A DNA stretch of 40,000 bases from Symbiodinium natans (lineage: Eukaryota; Sar; Dinophyceae; Suessiales; Symbiodiniaceae). The first letter of the stretch is position 1, and each line of letters begins with the position of its first letter. The notes beneath the pieces are model-generated. The model ran no database searches. It was given only the letters and a program-made list of their open reading frames with translations, and had not been told where the DNA came from. The stretch spans positions 115,001 through 155,000 of the forward strand of contig CAJNDS010002441.1 of the NCBI GenBank assembly GCA_905221605.1, written 5' to 3'. A program made the translations under genes and the position numbers. This document shows positions 28,941 through 37,880 of the stretch, piece after piece.

Positions 28941-29062
28941 AGGAAAGTACACCTACCTTAACATAAGGCATGCGGGACAGTGCCTAGAGTGACCTTCATA
29001 AAGGGCACAAAAGAAAGTACACCTACCTGAAAATTCGGCATGGGGGGACAGATGCCTAAATC
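28941..29062 (+). repeat. Two diverged tandem copies of ~69 bp
   Basis: GGAAAGTACACCTACCT...GGCATGCGGGACAG...TGCCTA at 28941 recurs at 29010 as AGAAAGTACACCTACCT...GGCATGGGGGGACAG...TGCCTA. Confidence 0.65.
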
Positions 29063-29487
29063 ATCGAATGATTGGGTATCTGGCAGTTTCCACGCATTAG
29101 GCTCCCCCCTTTAGAGTTTAGACCTCCACACACGGTAGCAGCACTAACCCTACATGTAGGAGACCCCACCACTCTTTACTTGCACCCCTGTTCTGGGTGT
29201 AACGTTCAGGGTTCATGATGTGTGTTTTTTTTATGGTGATTCGGCGAGCGAAGTAGGCTATCCTTGGACCTACAAGGCAAGCCGACTATCTTAAGAGGGT
29301 ATATCCCCCAGGCCTTGCAACAGAGCCGGTTTAGGGTTCTATCGTTTTCCCAAACGCGCCTGCAGCGCCTTTGCGCAGGCATGGCCTGGCAGGGCCTTGG
29401 CCATCCTAGGCAACCTTTCTCGGAATATCGGAAAACCTGAACCCTAAACCCTAGACCCCAAACCCAAAACCCCAAACCCTAAGCCCC

Positions 29488-29590
29488 AAACCCTAAGCCC
29501 CAAGCCCCAAGCCCCAAGCCCCAAGCCCCAAGCCCCAAGCCCCAAGCCCCAAGCCCCAAGCCCCAAGCCCCAAGCCCCAAGCCCCAAGCC
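29488..29590 (-). repeat. Pure CCCCAAG heptamer array
   Basis: About 13 to 14 units of a single variant with no CCCTAAA inside, starting from AAGCCCC units mixed with AACCCT. Confidence 0.85.
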
Positions 29591-29607
29591 TAAACCCATG
29601 CAAGCAG

Positions 29608-29714
29608 GACCCGCTTACCTTCCTGGCGCGCTACTTGCAGGCCCTGCATCGATCACAAAAAAGGTCCAGGGTTGCCCCTAGATTCCAAGTGCAGTTCCTT
29701 TGTGGAATGCTAGG
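29608..29714 (+). CDS. Candidate exon (DPLTFLARYLQALHRSQ)
   Basis: After GCAAGCAG, phase 0, the frame reads DPLTFLARYLQALHRSQKRS and on to VQFLCGML, with GTTTAGGG as donor at 29715. Its last 14 bp (TTTGTGGAATGCTA) are repeated on the far side of the heptamer array at 29793, as if the array had been inserted with a target duplication. It would join in phase to the candidate at 28803-28835. No family recognised. Confidence 0.45.
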
Positions 29715-29813
29715 GTTTAGGGTTTGGGGTTTAGGGTTTAGGGTCTAGGGTCTAGGGTTTAGGGTTTAGGGTTTAGGGTTTAGGGTTTAGGGTTTGTGGA
29801 ATGCTAGGGTTTA
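29699..29813 (+). repeat. TTTAGGG array between 14-21-bp direct repeats
   Basis: TTTGTGGAATGCTAGGGTTT at 29699 and again at 29793, with the array between. The first copy overlaps the end of an exon candidate. Confidence 0.7.
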
Positions 29814-29912
29814 CTGGGTCCTTGTTGGCTTTAGTTTTAATTTGTTTGGTATCATAGAAACCCGATCAGATTAAATTTGACATTTTTAATGTAACCCCAA
29901 CAAGGACCCAGT
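29813..29912. mobile_element. MITE-like element with 16-bp perfect inverted ends
   Basis: ACTGGGTCCTTGTTGG at the left is the exact complement of CCAACAAGGACCCAGT at the right; AT-rich inside. It sits in a TTTAGGG array (TTT on the left, TTAGGG on the right). Confidence 0.65.
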
Positions 29913-29950
29913 TTAGGGTTTATAGGCAGGGCTTAGGGCTTGGGGCTGAG

Positions 29951-30031
29951 GGTGGCTACATGCGACTCAGCGAACGTGAGGCAGGCGAGAAAAAGAAGCA
30001 TTCCCAACAGGAGCACCTTCTTAAGCCCTAA
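29951..30031 (+). CDS. Candidate terminal exon, charged
   Basis: After GGGGCTGAG the frame reads GGYMRLSEREAGEKKKHSQQ, then EHLLKP and a TAA made by the first CCCTAA of the following array. The stop being supplied by the heptamer array is typical of the window and may simply mean the true donor is upstream. Confidence 0.35.
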   Translation, partial: GGYMRLSEREAGEKKKHSQQEHLLKP

Positions 30032-30132
30032 ACCCTAAAGCCCTAAACCCCTAAAGCCCTAAACCCCTAAGCCCTAAGCCCTAAACCCAATGAGGCTATC
30101 ATGTTCAGTGCCCCCCCCCCCCCCCCCACTAG

Positions 30133-30219
30133 TTGCTCTTGTGCCCTCCAAGCCTCGAGGGCCCTAGATTTCGACTCTGGGCTCGCATGGCGACCGCGGA
30201 GCAGAGCGGGGGAGAGTAG
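30133..30219 (+). CDS. Candidate terminal exon behind a poly-C tract
   Basis: A run of C at about 30111-30128 leads into ACTAG, a strong-looking acceptor. The frame then gives 28 codons (LLLCPPSLEGPRFRLWARM and on) to TAG. The opposite strand is also open (30067-30252). Unknown function. Confidence 0.35.
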   Translation: MLLCPPSLEGPRFRLWARMATAEQSGGE

Positions 30220-30258
30220 AGGCAATGAGGCCCGAGGTCTGCAAGTATACAAATAACA

Positions 30259-30367
30259 CCCTAAGGGTCCATGTACCTCATTATTATATACTTGGGCCTT
30301 AAAGTACTTCCTATATAGGGACTTTGGGGCCCAAGTATATAATAATAAGGTACATGGACCCTTAGGG
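30259..30367. mobile_element. Palindrome family 1, copy 5
   Basis: Nearly identical to the copy at 8204-8312, including the centre CCTATATAGG, 22 kb away. Confidence 0.75.
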
Positions 30368-30513
30368 ACACCTATATTGGGGTGTAACGTCTGTAAAATA
30401 CTGCGTCAGAGAAAGGCAGAAAGCAAGAAACAACGACAGACAGAATCTACAAGAGGGAAGGCAGGAAAGGATGGACGAGAGAGAGCGGGCAACCGTGGCG
30501 AACGCCCCGATCG

Positions 30514-30620
30514 TAGCCCTAAACCCTAAACCCTAAACCCTAAACCCTAAACCCTAAACCCTAAACCCTAAACCCTAAACCCTAAACCCTAAACCCTAAA
30601 CCCTAAACCCTAAACCCGAA
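30514..30620 (-). repeat. CCCTAAA array, about 14 units
   Basis: Longest uninterrupted perfect array in the window. Confidence 0.9.
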
Positions 30621-30670
30621 CCCTTAACTCTTAACCCTAGACCCTAGTCTCTACATGCATTCCCTGGCAG

Positions 30671-30721
30671 GCCTGCGGCCGTGACGCCGCACGCGTCGAT
30701 GGCCACACCCCCGGGGTGGAC
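30671..30721 (+). CDS. Candidate 51-bp exon, phase 0 to 0
   Basis: Bounded by CATTCCCTGGCAG and a GTAGTA donor. Reads ACGRDAARVDGHTPGVD. Both borders are canonical and the length is a multiple of three. Function not known. Confidence 0.45.
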
Positions 30722-30754
30722 GTAGTACTTTTACCCTTGAAAAGGCTCATTTCT

Positions 30755-30830
30755 ACTACTAGGTAGGCCCTTATTCCCTTTCTTTGGGGTTTAGAGTTTA
30801 GGGTTTAGGGCTACTGGGTAGGCCCTTCGG
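30755..30830 (+). repeat. Short TTTAGGG array between direct repeats
   Basis: CTACTAGGTAGGCCCTT (30756) and CTACTGGGTAGGCCCTT (30811) flank CCCTTTCTTTGG and about three heptamers. Confidence 0.6.
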
Positions 30831-31423
30831 ACATTTCATATTGTTCCCTTATTGGGTTTTTGCCCTCATTCCCTGTCTTTAGGACTTATAATCCCCTCTA
30901 AACCAAAAAGGGCGCGATTTGTATTCCGAGGCTACTCTTGGGTCTAGTATTTGCTGAAGAACCCCCCGACTAATTATATAAACAGATTCTTCTTAGGTAT
31001 TATAATCATGTTTTGGGGGGGATTCATGAGCAAATAGTAGAGTAGCACGGCGACCCAAAAAGCCACATGAACATGAGAATCCGACTATTGGAGCATAAGG
31101 CCTCCCCTTTAAGGGGGATATGATGAAGTAATCCAGGGGGTCCAAATGCCCTATAGTTTCTTATTTGGGGACTCTCGCTTGAGATTATATGTTTTTCTCT
31201 GGGGCCCTTAGCTAAATTTGAGCAATCTGGGTTCTATTTGGGTACCCTAGCAGTCGATCCTAACAACCCATCATGTCTTGTACTAACGTCGTGGCCTTCA
31301 TTTTGGGTTTTATGGGGTTTGGGGTTTATAAGGTTTAGGGTTGGGGTTGAGGTGCCTTTTGCAAACGTCTTCCTCAACCTTTGCCTCTGTGTGTGCTTCC
31401 GCTTCCTCAGAAGATTTCCCCGC

Positions 31424-31567
31424 AGGGTCCATGTACCTCATTATTATATACTTGGGCCCCAAAGTCCCTGTATAGGAGGTACTTTAAGGCCCAAGTGTTC
31501 CAGATTTAGGTACATGGACCCTAAACCCTAAACCCCAAACCCTATTTGGGTACATGGACCCTTAGGG
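31424..31567. mobile_element. Palindrome family 1, copy 6, right arm split by heptamers
   Basis: The right arm reads GTACATGGACCC, then CCCTAAA-type repeats, then GGGTACATGGACCCTTAGGG again. The arm end is thus duplicated around the heptamers. Confidence 0.65.
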
Positions 31568-31578
31568 TTCGTTTCGAG

Positions 31579-31674
31579 CCCGATGACCTCCAAAAACACA
31601 CAAAAACAACGCCAGCCACACCAAAAATCTGCGACGGACCTCGGCTTGGCTGCAGCTGGCAGGATCAAAAAAGG
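31579..31674 (+). CDS. Candidate exon ending at a GTTTAGGG donor
   Basis: Thirty-two codons between TTCGAG and GTTTAGGG, phase 0 to 0, starting PDDLQKHTKTTPATPK and ending SWQDQKR. Hydrophilic; no family recognised. The intron that would follow opens with the heptamer array itself. Confidence 0.4.
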
Positions 31675-31738
31675 GTTTAGGGTTAAGGGTTAGGGTTTAG
31701 AGAGGGTTCATTGCGTGGGGCTTAGAGGGTTTTTTGAG

Positions 31739-31762
31739 GGTGTACCTCGAGTCGCTCATGCA
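31739..31762 (+). CDS. Very short exon-like island
   Basis: Between TTTTTTGAG and GTATAC, reading VYLESLM. Both borders fit splice rules but the piece is too short to judge on its own. Another frame is open too. Confidence 0.2.
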
Positions 31763-31799
31763 GTATACCGCCAACCCCTCCCCCTAAAGCATGGACCTA

Positions 31800-32058
31800 A
31801 ACCGTAGTTCAGCAACTATGCCTAAGACATGGCGCTTTTGTTTATCAGGATATATAGGTTACTCTCAAGGTAGAGCTTGGGCGGCTTCGGGGTTATAAGT
31901 ATATAGGGCTTGGAGTAGTGCACGGCTTAGGCACGCATGACATGTTGCTGAGGGTCTAGCGGTTTAGGGTTAGGGTTAGGGCCGGTTAGGGTTTGAGTTT
32001 GTACATCATACAAGCACATTTCAACCTTTGATCCTAGCTTGTTCACAGTGCCGTTGCC
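31800..32058. other. Spacer with little structure
   Basis: Short TTTAGGG and TTAGGG variants at about 31960-31995; otherwise nothing I can support. Confidence 0.4.
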
Positions 32059-32247
32059 ATGGACAATTGGAAGGACCAGGCTCGCGATCTATTTCAGCAG
32101 GGCTTGTTCCGGGCGACAACGGGTTGCAGCGTCCTTGCAGGCTTCGGCCACTCGGCTTGGCCTGAGACACGCAGAACTCCTAGCCGCGGTAGTGGGTTTG
32201 CTACGCAGAAGTGCATTGCGTGTAGAAATCCAAGAGTGGGCTCGTGA
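32059..32247 (+). CDS. Candidate first exon or small ORF, 62 codons
   Basis: ATG in a GCCATGG context just after TTGTTCACAG, which could be a cis or trans-splice acceptor. Reads MDNWKDQARDLFQQGLFRAT. A GTAGTG donor at about 32190 could end it sooner. A second plus frame (32039-32362) is also open over the same bases and has a leucine-rich helix-like stretch. No family recognised. Confidence 0.4.
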   Translation: MDNWKDQARDLFQQGLFRATTGCSVLAGFGHSAWPETRRTPSRGSGFATQKCIACRNPRVGS

Positions 32248-32334
32248 TCTTGGGCAGTCCACCTCGCTTTGGTGTCCTTTGGGAATCTGCGCGGAAAAGG
32301 GGGGGGGGGGGGGTGGGGCACTTGATGCTGCGGA

Positions 32335-32547
32335 ATGGCCGCTCAAGCATGGATGTTCTTGAGTTATAGACTAGATGCTCCTGGGGCGCGTAAGGGTTGT
32401 TGGCTCATTCTGTGTACCGTGGAGGCCTGCTGTCTTGGCCTCTTGGTCGTTGCATGCACGTGGAAGAGCCTTCCCTGGCCCAACCTCGCGCGCGCACAGC
32501 ATTGCTTGTCCACTATGTTGAACAGCTTCCCCGAGCTGCGCACTTAA
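32335..32547 (+). CDS. Small ORF with one possible membrane helix
   Basis: 70 codons from ATG: a hydrophobic segment WLILCTVEACCLGLLVVACT at about residues 23-42. The plus frame 32397-32711 overlaps and is longer but ends in heptamer-encoded residues. 32040-32700 is one of the few stretches here of over 600 bp without a heptamer array, which hints at coding or transcript sequence. No family recognised. Confidence 0.3.
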   Translation: MAAQAWMFLSYRLDAPGARKGCWLILCTVEACCLGLLVVACTWKSLPWPNLARAQHCLSTMLNSFPELRT

Positions 32548-32756
32548 AAGCACCGGATTCCAGCAAGAAATGCAGAGCAACAGACAGTTTGAACCCCAGA
32601 GGCTCAACGAACCCACCCCAAGCAGCGCGAGATCGGCCCTTGGGATGTTTTTTTGTATTTTCCCTTATTGGGTTTAAGAGGATACCCTACACCCTAAACC
32701 CTAAACCCTAAACCTGTTTTCAGTGGGTTTTTCAGGGCCATCCGAGCTAAGGACAG

Positions 32757-32850
32757 GTATGGTCTCAAGAAGCAGACAATGAGGTCCTGGACTCTGCCGA
32801 CTTCCACGCCACGGAGTGCCTTTGGACGACTTACCCTCCCAAATTGGGGG
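32757..32850 (+). CDS. Candidate exon, unknown protein (DSADFHATECLW)
   Basis: After GGACAG the frame reads VWSQEADNEVLDSADFHATE then CLWTTYPPKLG, in phase 0, to a GT at 32851. Composition is strongly protein-like and the acceptor is good. An overlapping reading starts 21 bp upstream (acceptor at 32735, donor GTATGG at 32757) and would make 32736-32756 an exon instead. The exon end CCTCCCAAATTGGGG is repeated directly after it, then a TTTAGGG array begins. Family not recognised. Confidence 0.5.
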
Positions 32851-33209
32851 GTCCTCCCAAATTGGGGTTTAGGGTTTAGGCTTTAGGGTTTAGGCTTTAG
32901 GGTTTAGGGTTTAGGGTATAGAGCCAATCCAAGAGTAGCCGATGTACCCTTAAGAGAAACGTACCGCCCTAGTTTGGTTCTTTTCCTCCCTTTGTGGGTG
33001 ACCGGTATACCTAAATTAAAGTACCCGAAACGGTCTTTCGGCTACTCCATGTCCCTAACCCTGTACCTACTCTGGTTAAAGCCTAACCCTAAACCCTCTA
33101 AACCCCAAACCCTAAAGTTAGTGTTGTGGCTATCTTGGACCCTCAGCCGCCCTTTTTGGTAAGTCTTTTCGGGGTAGGCATGGGTTTAGGGTTTAGTATT
33201 GGTTTATTG

Positions 33210-33300
33210 GGGGGGGCTTCTTCTAAAAGTCCTGAAGAGGGATTCTAGTACCCCAAGCATAATCCCTGTTGAGGACTGTTAGTATAAGGGGCAACATGCC
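33210..33300. mobile_element. Palindrome family 2, copy 3 (left arm decayed)
   Basis: Keeps AGTCCTGAAGAGGGATTCTA and GAGGACTGTTAGTATAAGGG; the left outer end is degraded. Confidence 0.5.
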
Positions 33301-33697
33301 AGCATCTACCCGACAGACCTCCACATGTGGATGTTGATTGTAGAGTTTTGTGTTCATCCTGCTGCCAAACCCAGACCCCTGGGAGGATCCACAAAGTAGA
33401 TCCCCTTAAGGGTTTCTAGGAATGACCCACTAGTCGTATAGGGTACTTTCTGCTTTTTGGATCTTCCCGAAGGTCTGGGAAGCAACCCTCAGCCCTTAAA
33501 CCCTAAACCCTAAACCCTAAACCCTAAACCCTAAACCCTAAACCTTAAACCTCTGCCGGTGCTGGGCTCCGAACCTGCGGTTTTGTGTCTATGTGCTCGG
33601 AATTCGTGTGGCCAAAGCCTGGCTCTACGTCCTGTGCGCCCTTTATCAACCCTTTGCCGATCAAAGAGCCAAAATTCCCCTAATGTGCTAAAGGGGC

Positions 33698-33843
33698 CTA
33701 AACCCTAAACCCTAAACCCTAAACCCTAAACCCTATACCCTAAACCCTAAACCCTAAACCCTAAACCCTAAACCCTAAACCCTAAACCCTAAACCCTAAA
33801 CCCTAAACCCTAGACCCTAGACCCTAGACCCTAGACCCTAAAC
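33698..33843 (-). repeat. CCCTAAA array ending in CCCTAGA variants
   Basis: About 14 perfect or near-perfect units, then five CCCTAGA units, ending 9 bp before the FVSHSW exon. Confidence 0.88.
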
Positions 33844-33851
33844 CCAGCCAG

Positions 33852-33958
33852 GAAAGTTCAGCATGTCGATGTCTTTGTGAGCCACTCTTGGTCCGCAGAC
33901 TCTTGGTGTGGACTGGGGGGTTTAGGGTTTAGGGCTTAGGGTTCAGGGTTTGAGGGGT

Positions 33959-34038
<80 letters not shown>

Positions 34039-37000
34039 GGAAGATTGCTTCAAGGTTCCCAGGGTTGAGGGCATATGAGAATATGGTTACTGAGTGTAAG
34101 GTTCAGGGTTTAGTTGTAAAGCCTGCGCCTGCAAGCTTTCAAGGGATTAAGACTCGCACCCCTAAACCCTAAACCCTAAAGTTGTACCCCTAAAGGCCCC
34201 CCCCTGAACATACTCCAAAGGCTCTATGTACCTCATTATTACATAGGGTTCAGGGTTTAGGGTTTAGGGTTTAGGGCCTTAAAGCACTTCCTATATAGGG
34301 ACTTTGGGCCCATAGAATGAGGTGCAGGGACCCTTAGGGTACTCCGTTTATGGCCCTTACATTTAGGAGCCTCCGGCTCAGGCCGCCGACCCAAGAGGCC
34401 CTAAACCTCTCAAGCCCTACAGCCCAAGTCCCCCAACCCGAAGCCCTAAACCCGCAAAACCCCCTGCAATCTTCTTATCGTTGTCGGGGCTGTGGGCTTG
34501 GGGAGCTTCTTGGCCCCGGGCCGCGTTTGGCGGGCCCCCCTCCTTCCCCCCCCCGCCCCCGGTCCCCCCCTCCCCCCCGTCCCCTAACCCTAGACCTTAA
34601 ACCCTATAAACCCTAATCCTAAACCCTATGAACCCCCCGAAACCCAGGGGTACAAGCTTAATGGTCCAAAGTACAACCCCATAGCCGAGAGCCTGCCAGA
34701 ACTAGAACTTCGAGCCTGCCAAATAGAGGGCTGAGGCCATGGAGGAGGTTTAGGGTTTAGGGTTTAGGGTTTAGGGTTTAGGGTTTAGGGTTTAGGGTTT
34801 AGGATTATAGGGTTCAGCAAGGATCCGCGAGCCAAGCATCTGGCTATGTGCTTCTTTCTCAACTTCAGGACTGGGTTTAGGGTTTCGGGGTTAGGGTTTA
34901 GGGTTTCCGGGCTTCGGGGGTTGCTTGCAGGTTCGTGGGTTGTCTTCTGCAGGGTTACAGCTCCCCCCCCCCCCCAGCCTGAGGTTGAAAACCATTACAC
35001 CATACCTGTAACCCCTTCGAATAACCCCTTCAAAGTAGCCCCTAAACCCTACCCAGGAACCTTGAAGAGGGGTTTCTGAAGGAGCCGGGGTTCGCGTGTT
35101 CAGGTTTTGGGGGTTCAGCCCTTGCCGGGGTGGGCTATGAGGCCGTATACATGCTCCCCACCACCAACCCCTAAACCCTAAACCCTTAACGCCTCAAGCC
35201 CAAAAACCCTAAACCCCAACTTTACAAACCCTAAACCTTCCAAACCTCCTAACTCCCTAAACCCTCTAAACCCCCTAAACCCGAAGCCTTGGAAACCCTG
35301 CATAGCCTCAAAACACCGGACCTAGATAAGGCTTAAGGTTTAGGGTTGCCGTTCAGCCTAAACCCTAAACCCTAAACCCTAAACCCTAAACCCTAAACCC
35401 TAAACCCTAAACCCTAGGCCCACCAGACTGTCACGGCCGATGAGGGATGCAGGGATGTTAGGGGCGAACATGAGACCAGGAATGCCTACTTGGTGGTTCA
35501 TGGTAATTATTAACCAATTATAACTGTACTTATAACCCACTTATAAGCCCTTCAGTGCCCTAAGATGCTTATAAGTATAATTATAAGTACAGTTACAATT
35601 GGTTAATAAGTACCAGGAACCTCGAAGTATGTCCATTTCAGGTCATGTCTGTTTGCAAACTGCGAACAGGGAGGGGGGGGGGCGAATGGACAAAACCCCT
35701 AAACGACCTAAACGGTAAACCCCTAAATCCCTAAACCGTTTAGGGATCGTTTAGCGCTTGGGGTTCTTCTTTCCATTTCCGTTCAGAACGGCACACCCGA
35801 ACGCGGTCTTTCCTCCAAGCCACGACACCCTGTTCGTCTGACTCATGCCTTCCTTTTGTCCGACAGTGCTTGAAATAGACCTGCTTGATGTTGCCGTAGA
35901 GAAGCATTATAGGTTTACAATATAGCCCTGAATCACTACCCTAAACCCGAAACCCTAAACCATGAACCCTAAACCCTAGACCCTAAACCGTAGACCCCAT
36001 ATGCCCAAAGCCGGGATGCTCGCGAGGCTGGCGATTAAGTCCGTGGCCGCGGCCATCGTTTGCTCACAATGCCTGGCGTTTGCGATCCCCGAGCCTTCTC
36101 GGAGAGGATTTTTTTCTTCTACCCTGAACCCCCCAACCCTAAACCCTAAATCCCTCAAAAGCTAAATCCCTTAAACCCTAAACCCTGAACCCTATGAACC
36201 CTAAACCCTAAATCCCTTAAACCCTAAATTCCTTAAACCCAAAAAGGGTTTGGGGCCGAACCACGTAGGCCCAAGGGTGATAAGAAGATGTTTGGGAAGA
36301 AGCCCCAACATGATGTAATTAAAGTTAGGGTTTAGCGTTTAGGGTTTAGGGTTTAAGGTTTGGGGTGTAGGGTTTAAGGTTTAGGGATCGCTCAGCCCAG
36401 GATCTTTCCACCACAATGCTTTTCCTTCTGTTGATGGACGTACCCGTGCTGGTGTTCTTCGGCGTGCCTCGTTGAGACTTAGGGTTTAGGGTTTAGGGCT
36501 CCCCCTAACGGTCCCATATGGGGGGGCTACTCCTATAAGGCGGCCCCCGTAATATTTTCGGGTACCCAAAAAGGGACCGCAGTTTAGGGTTTAGGGTTTA
36601 GGGTTAAGGTTTAGGGTTTAGGCTTTAGGGTTAGGGCTAGGCTGTATAGGACTTAGAGTACCCTACGAAACGAGTCGAAACCCTAGCTTCCCCATTCCGA
36701 ACCCTATGCCTTCAAGGGGTTTAGGGTTTAGGGTTTTAGGGTTTTTAGGGTTTAGGGTTCAGGGTTTAGGGTTTAGGGTTTAGGGGAACCTCTAACTCTC
36801 AATTCTCAACTACCGCGGAATCGCCAAACTGACAACCTAAGCCCTAGAAACAACACCGTGCAATTCCCACAGCCATCTGGAGCCCACAGCTCAGCCTCGT
36901 CTCCTAAACCCTAAACCCTAAACCCTTAACAACGCTAAAGCTTCTACAAAACTGAGAGCCAAAACAAACACCGTCTGATCCCTACTAGATGCCCCTGTAG

Positions 37001-37763
37001 CAACTCTGAGCGATCCAAATATGTCCAAGCCCCACCGCACACCCTAGACCCTAAACCCTAACTAAACCCTGACCGCTAGGAACATTCACAGGCTTTAAAT
37101 TAACGGTTTCAGGGTTTAGTCCGGAAACCCGAAACCCAACCCCAAACACCATCATAGCGTTTAAAAGTCCCAAGCCTGCAGCTCGAAAGATATATTCTTT
37201 CTGCCCTCCAACTCCTAAACTCCCATCCTATCAGCCCCAAAAGCCCTAGGTATTCTTTTTCGGCCATCACCTGACACGTGGCTCGTGGTACCCTAGCCTT
37301 TGGGTGGATAAGCTTTGCGTGGACCAGGCGGAAGCCCGGAGCTAGGGGGAAGGGGGGGGGGGGGGGAAGGGGGAAGGATGGAGGTGTAGTATGGGTATGA
37401 GAAGGGTAGGAGTATGGGTAGGGGGGAGTTGAGGGGGGTTAAGGTTGCGGGTTCAGGGTTGCCTTGAACTCAAGCCCTATACCCTCAACCCTTAACCATG
37501 TAGAACAGCTGTCGGGTATTCAGGGTTTGGGGATCGGGCCCTAGGGTTAGCGGTTGAGAGCCTCTCGCCTTCAGGGGCTTCCAGAGCTCACAGCTAAGAG
37601 TGCGCAGAAGCTTTGTGTACATGTATACATACATGTTTTATGCAGATATTCATATTCTCGTTTATGCATAGATGCGTACATTAACCAATACCTATATCTA
37701 TCTATCTATCTACGTATTTCGAAAGATAGATAGATGCACATATATGGACATACATACATGCAC

Positions 37764-37794
<31 letters not shown>

Positions 37795-37807
37795 GAGAGA
37801 GAGAGAT

Positions 37808-37880
<73 letters not shown>

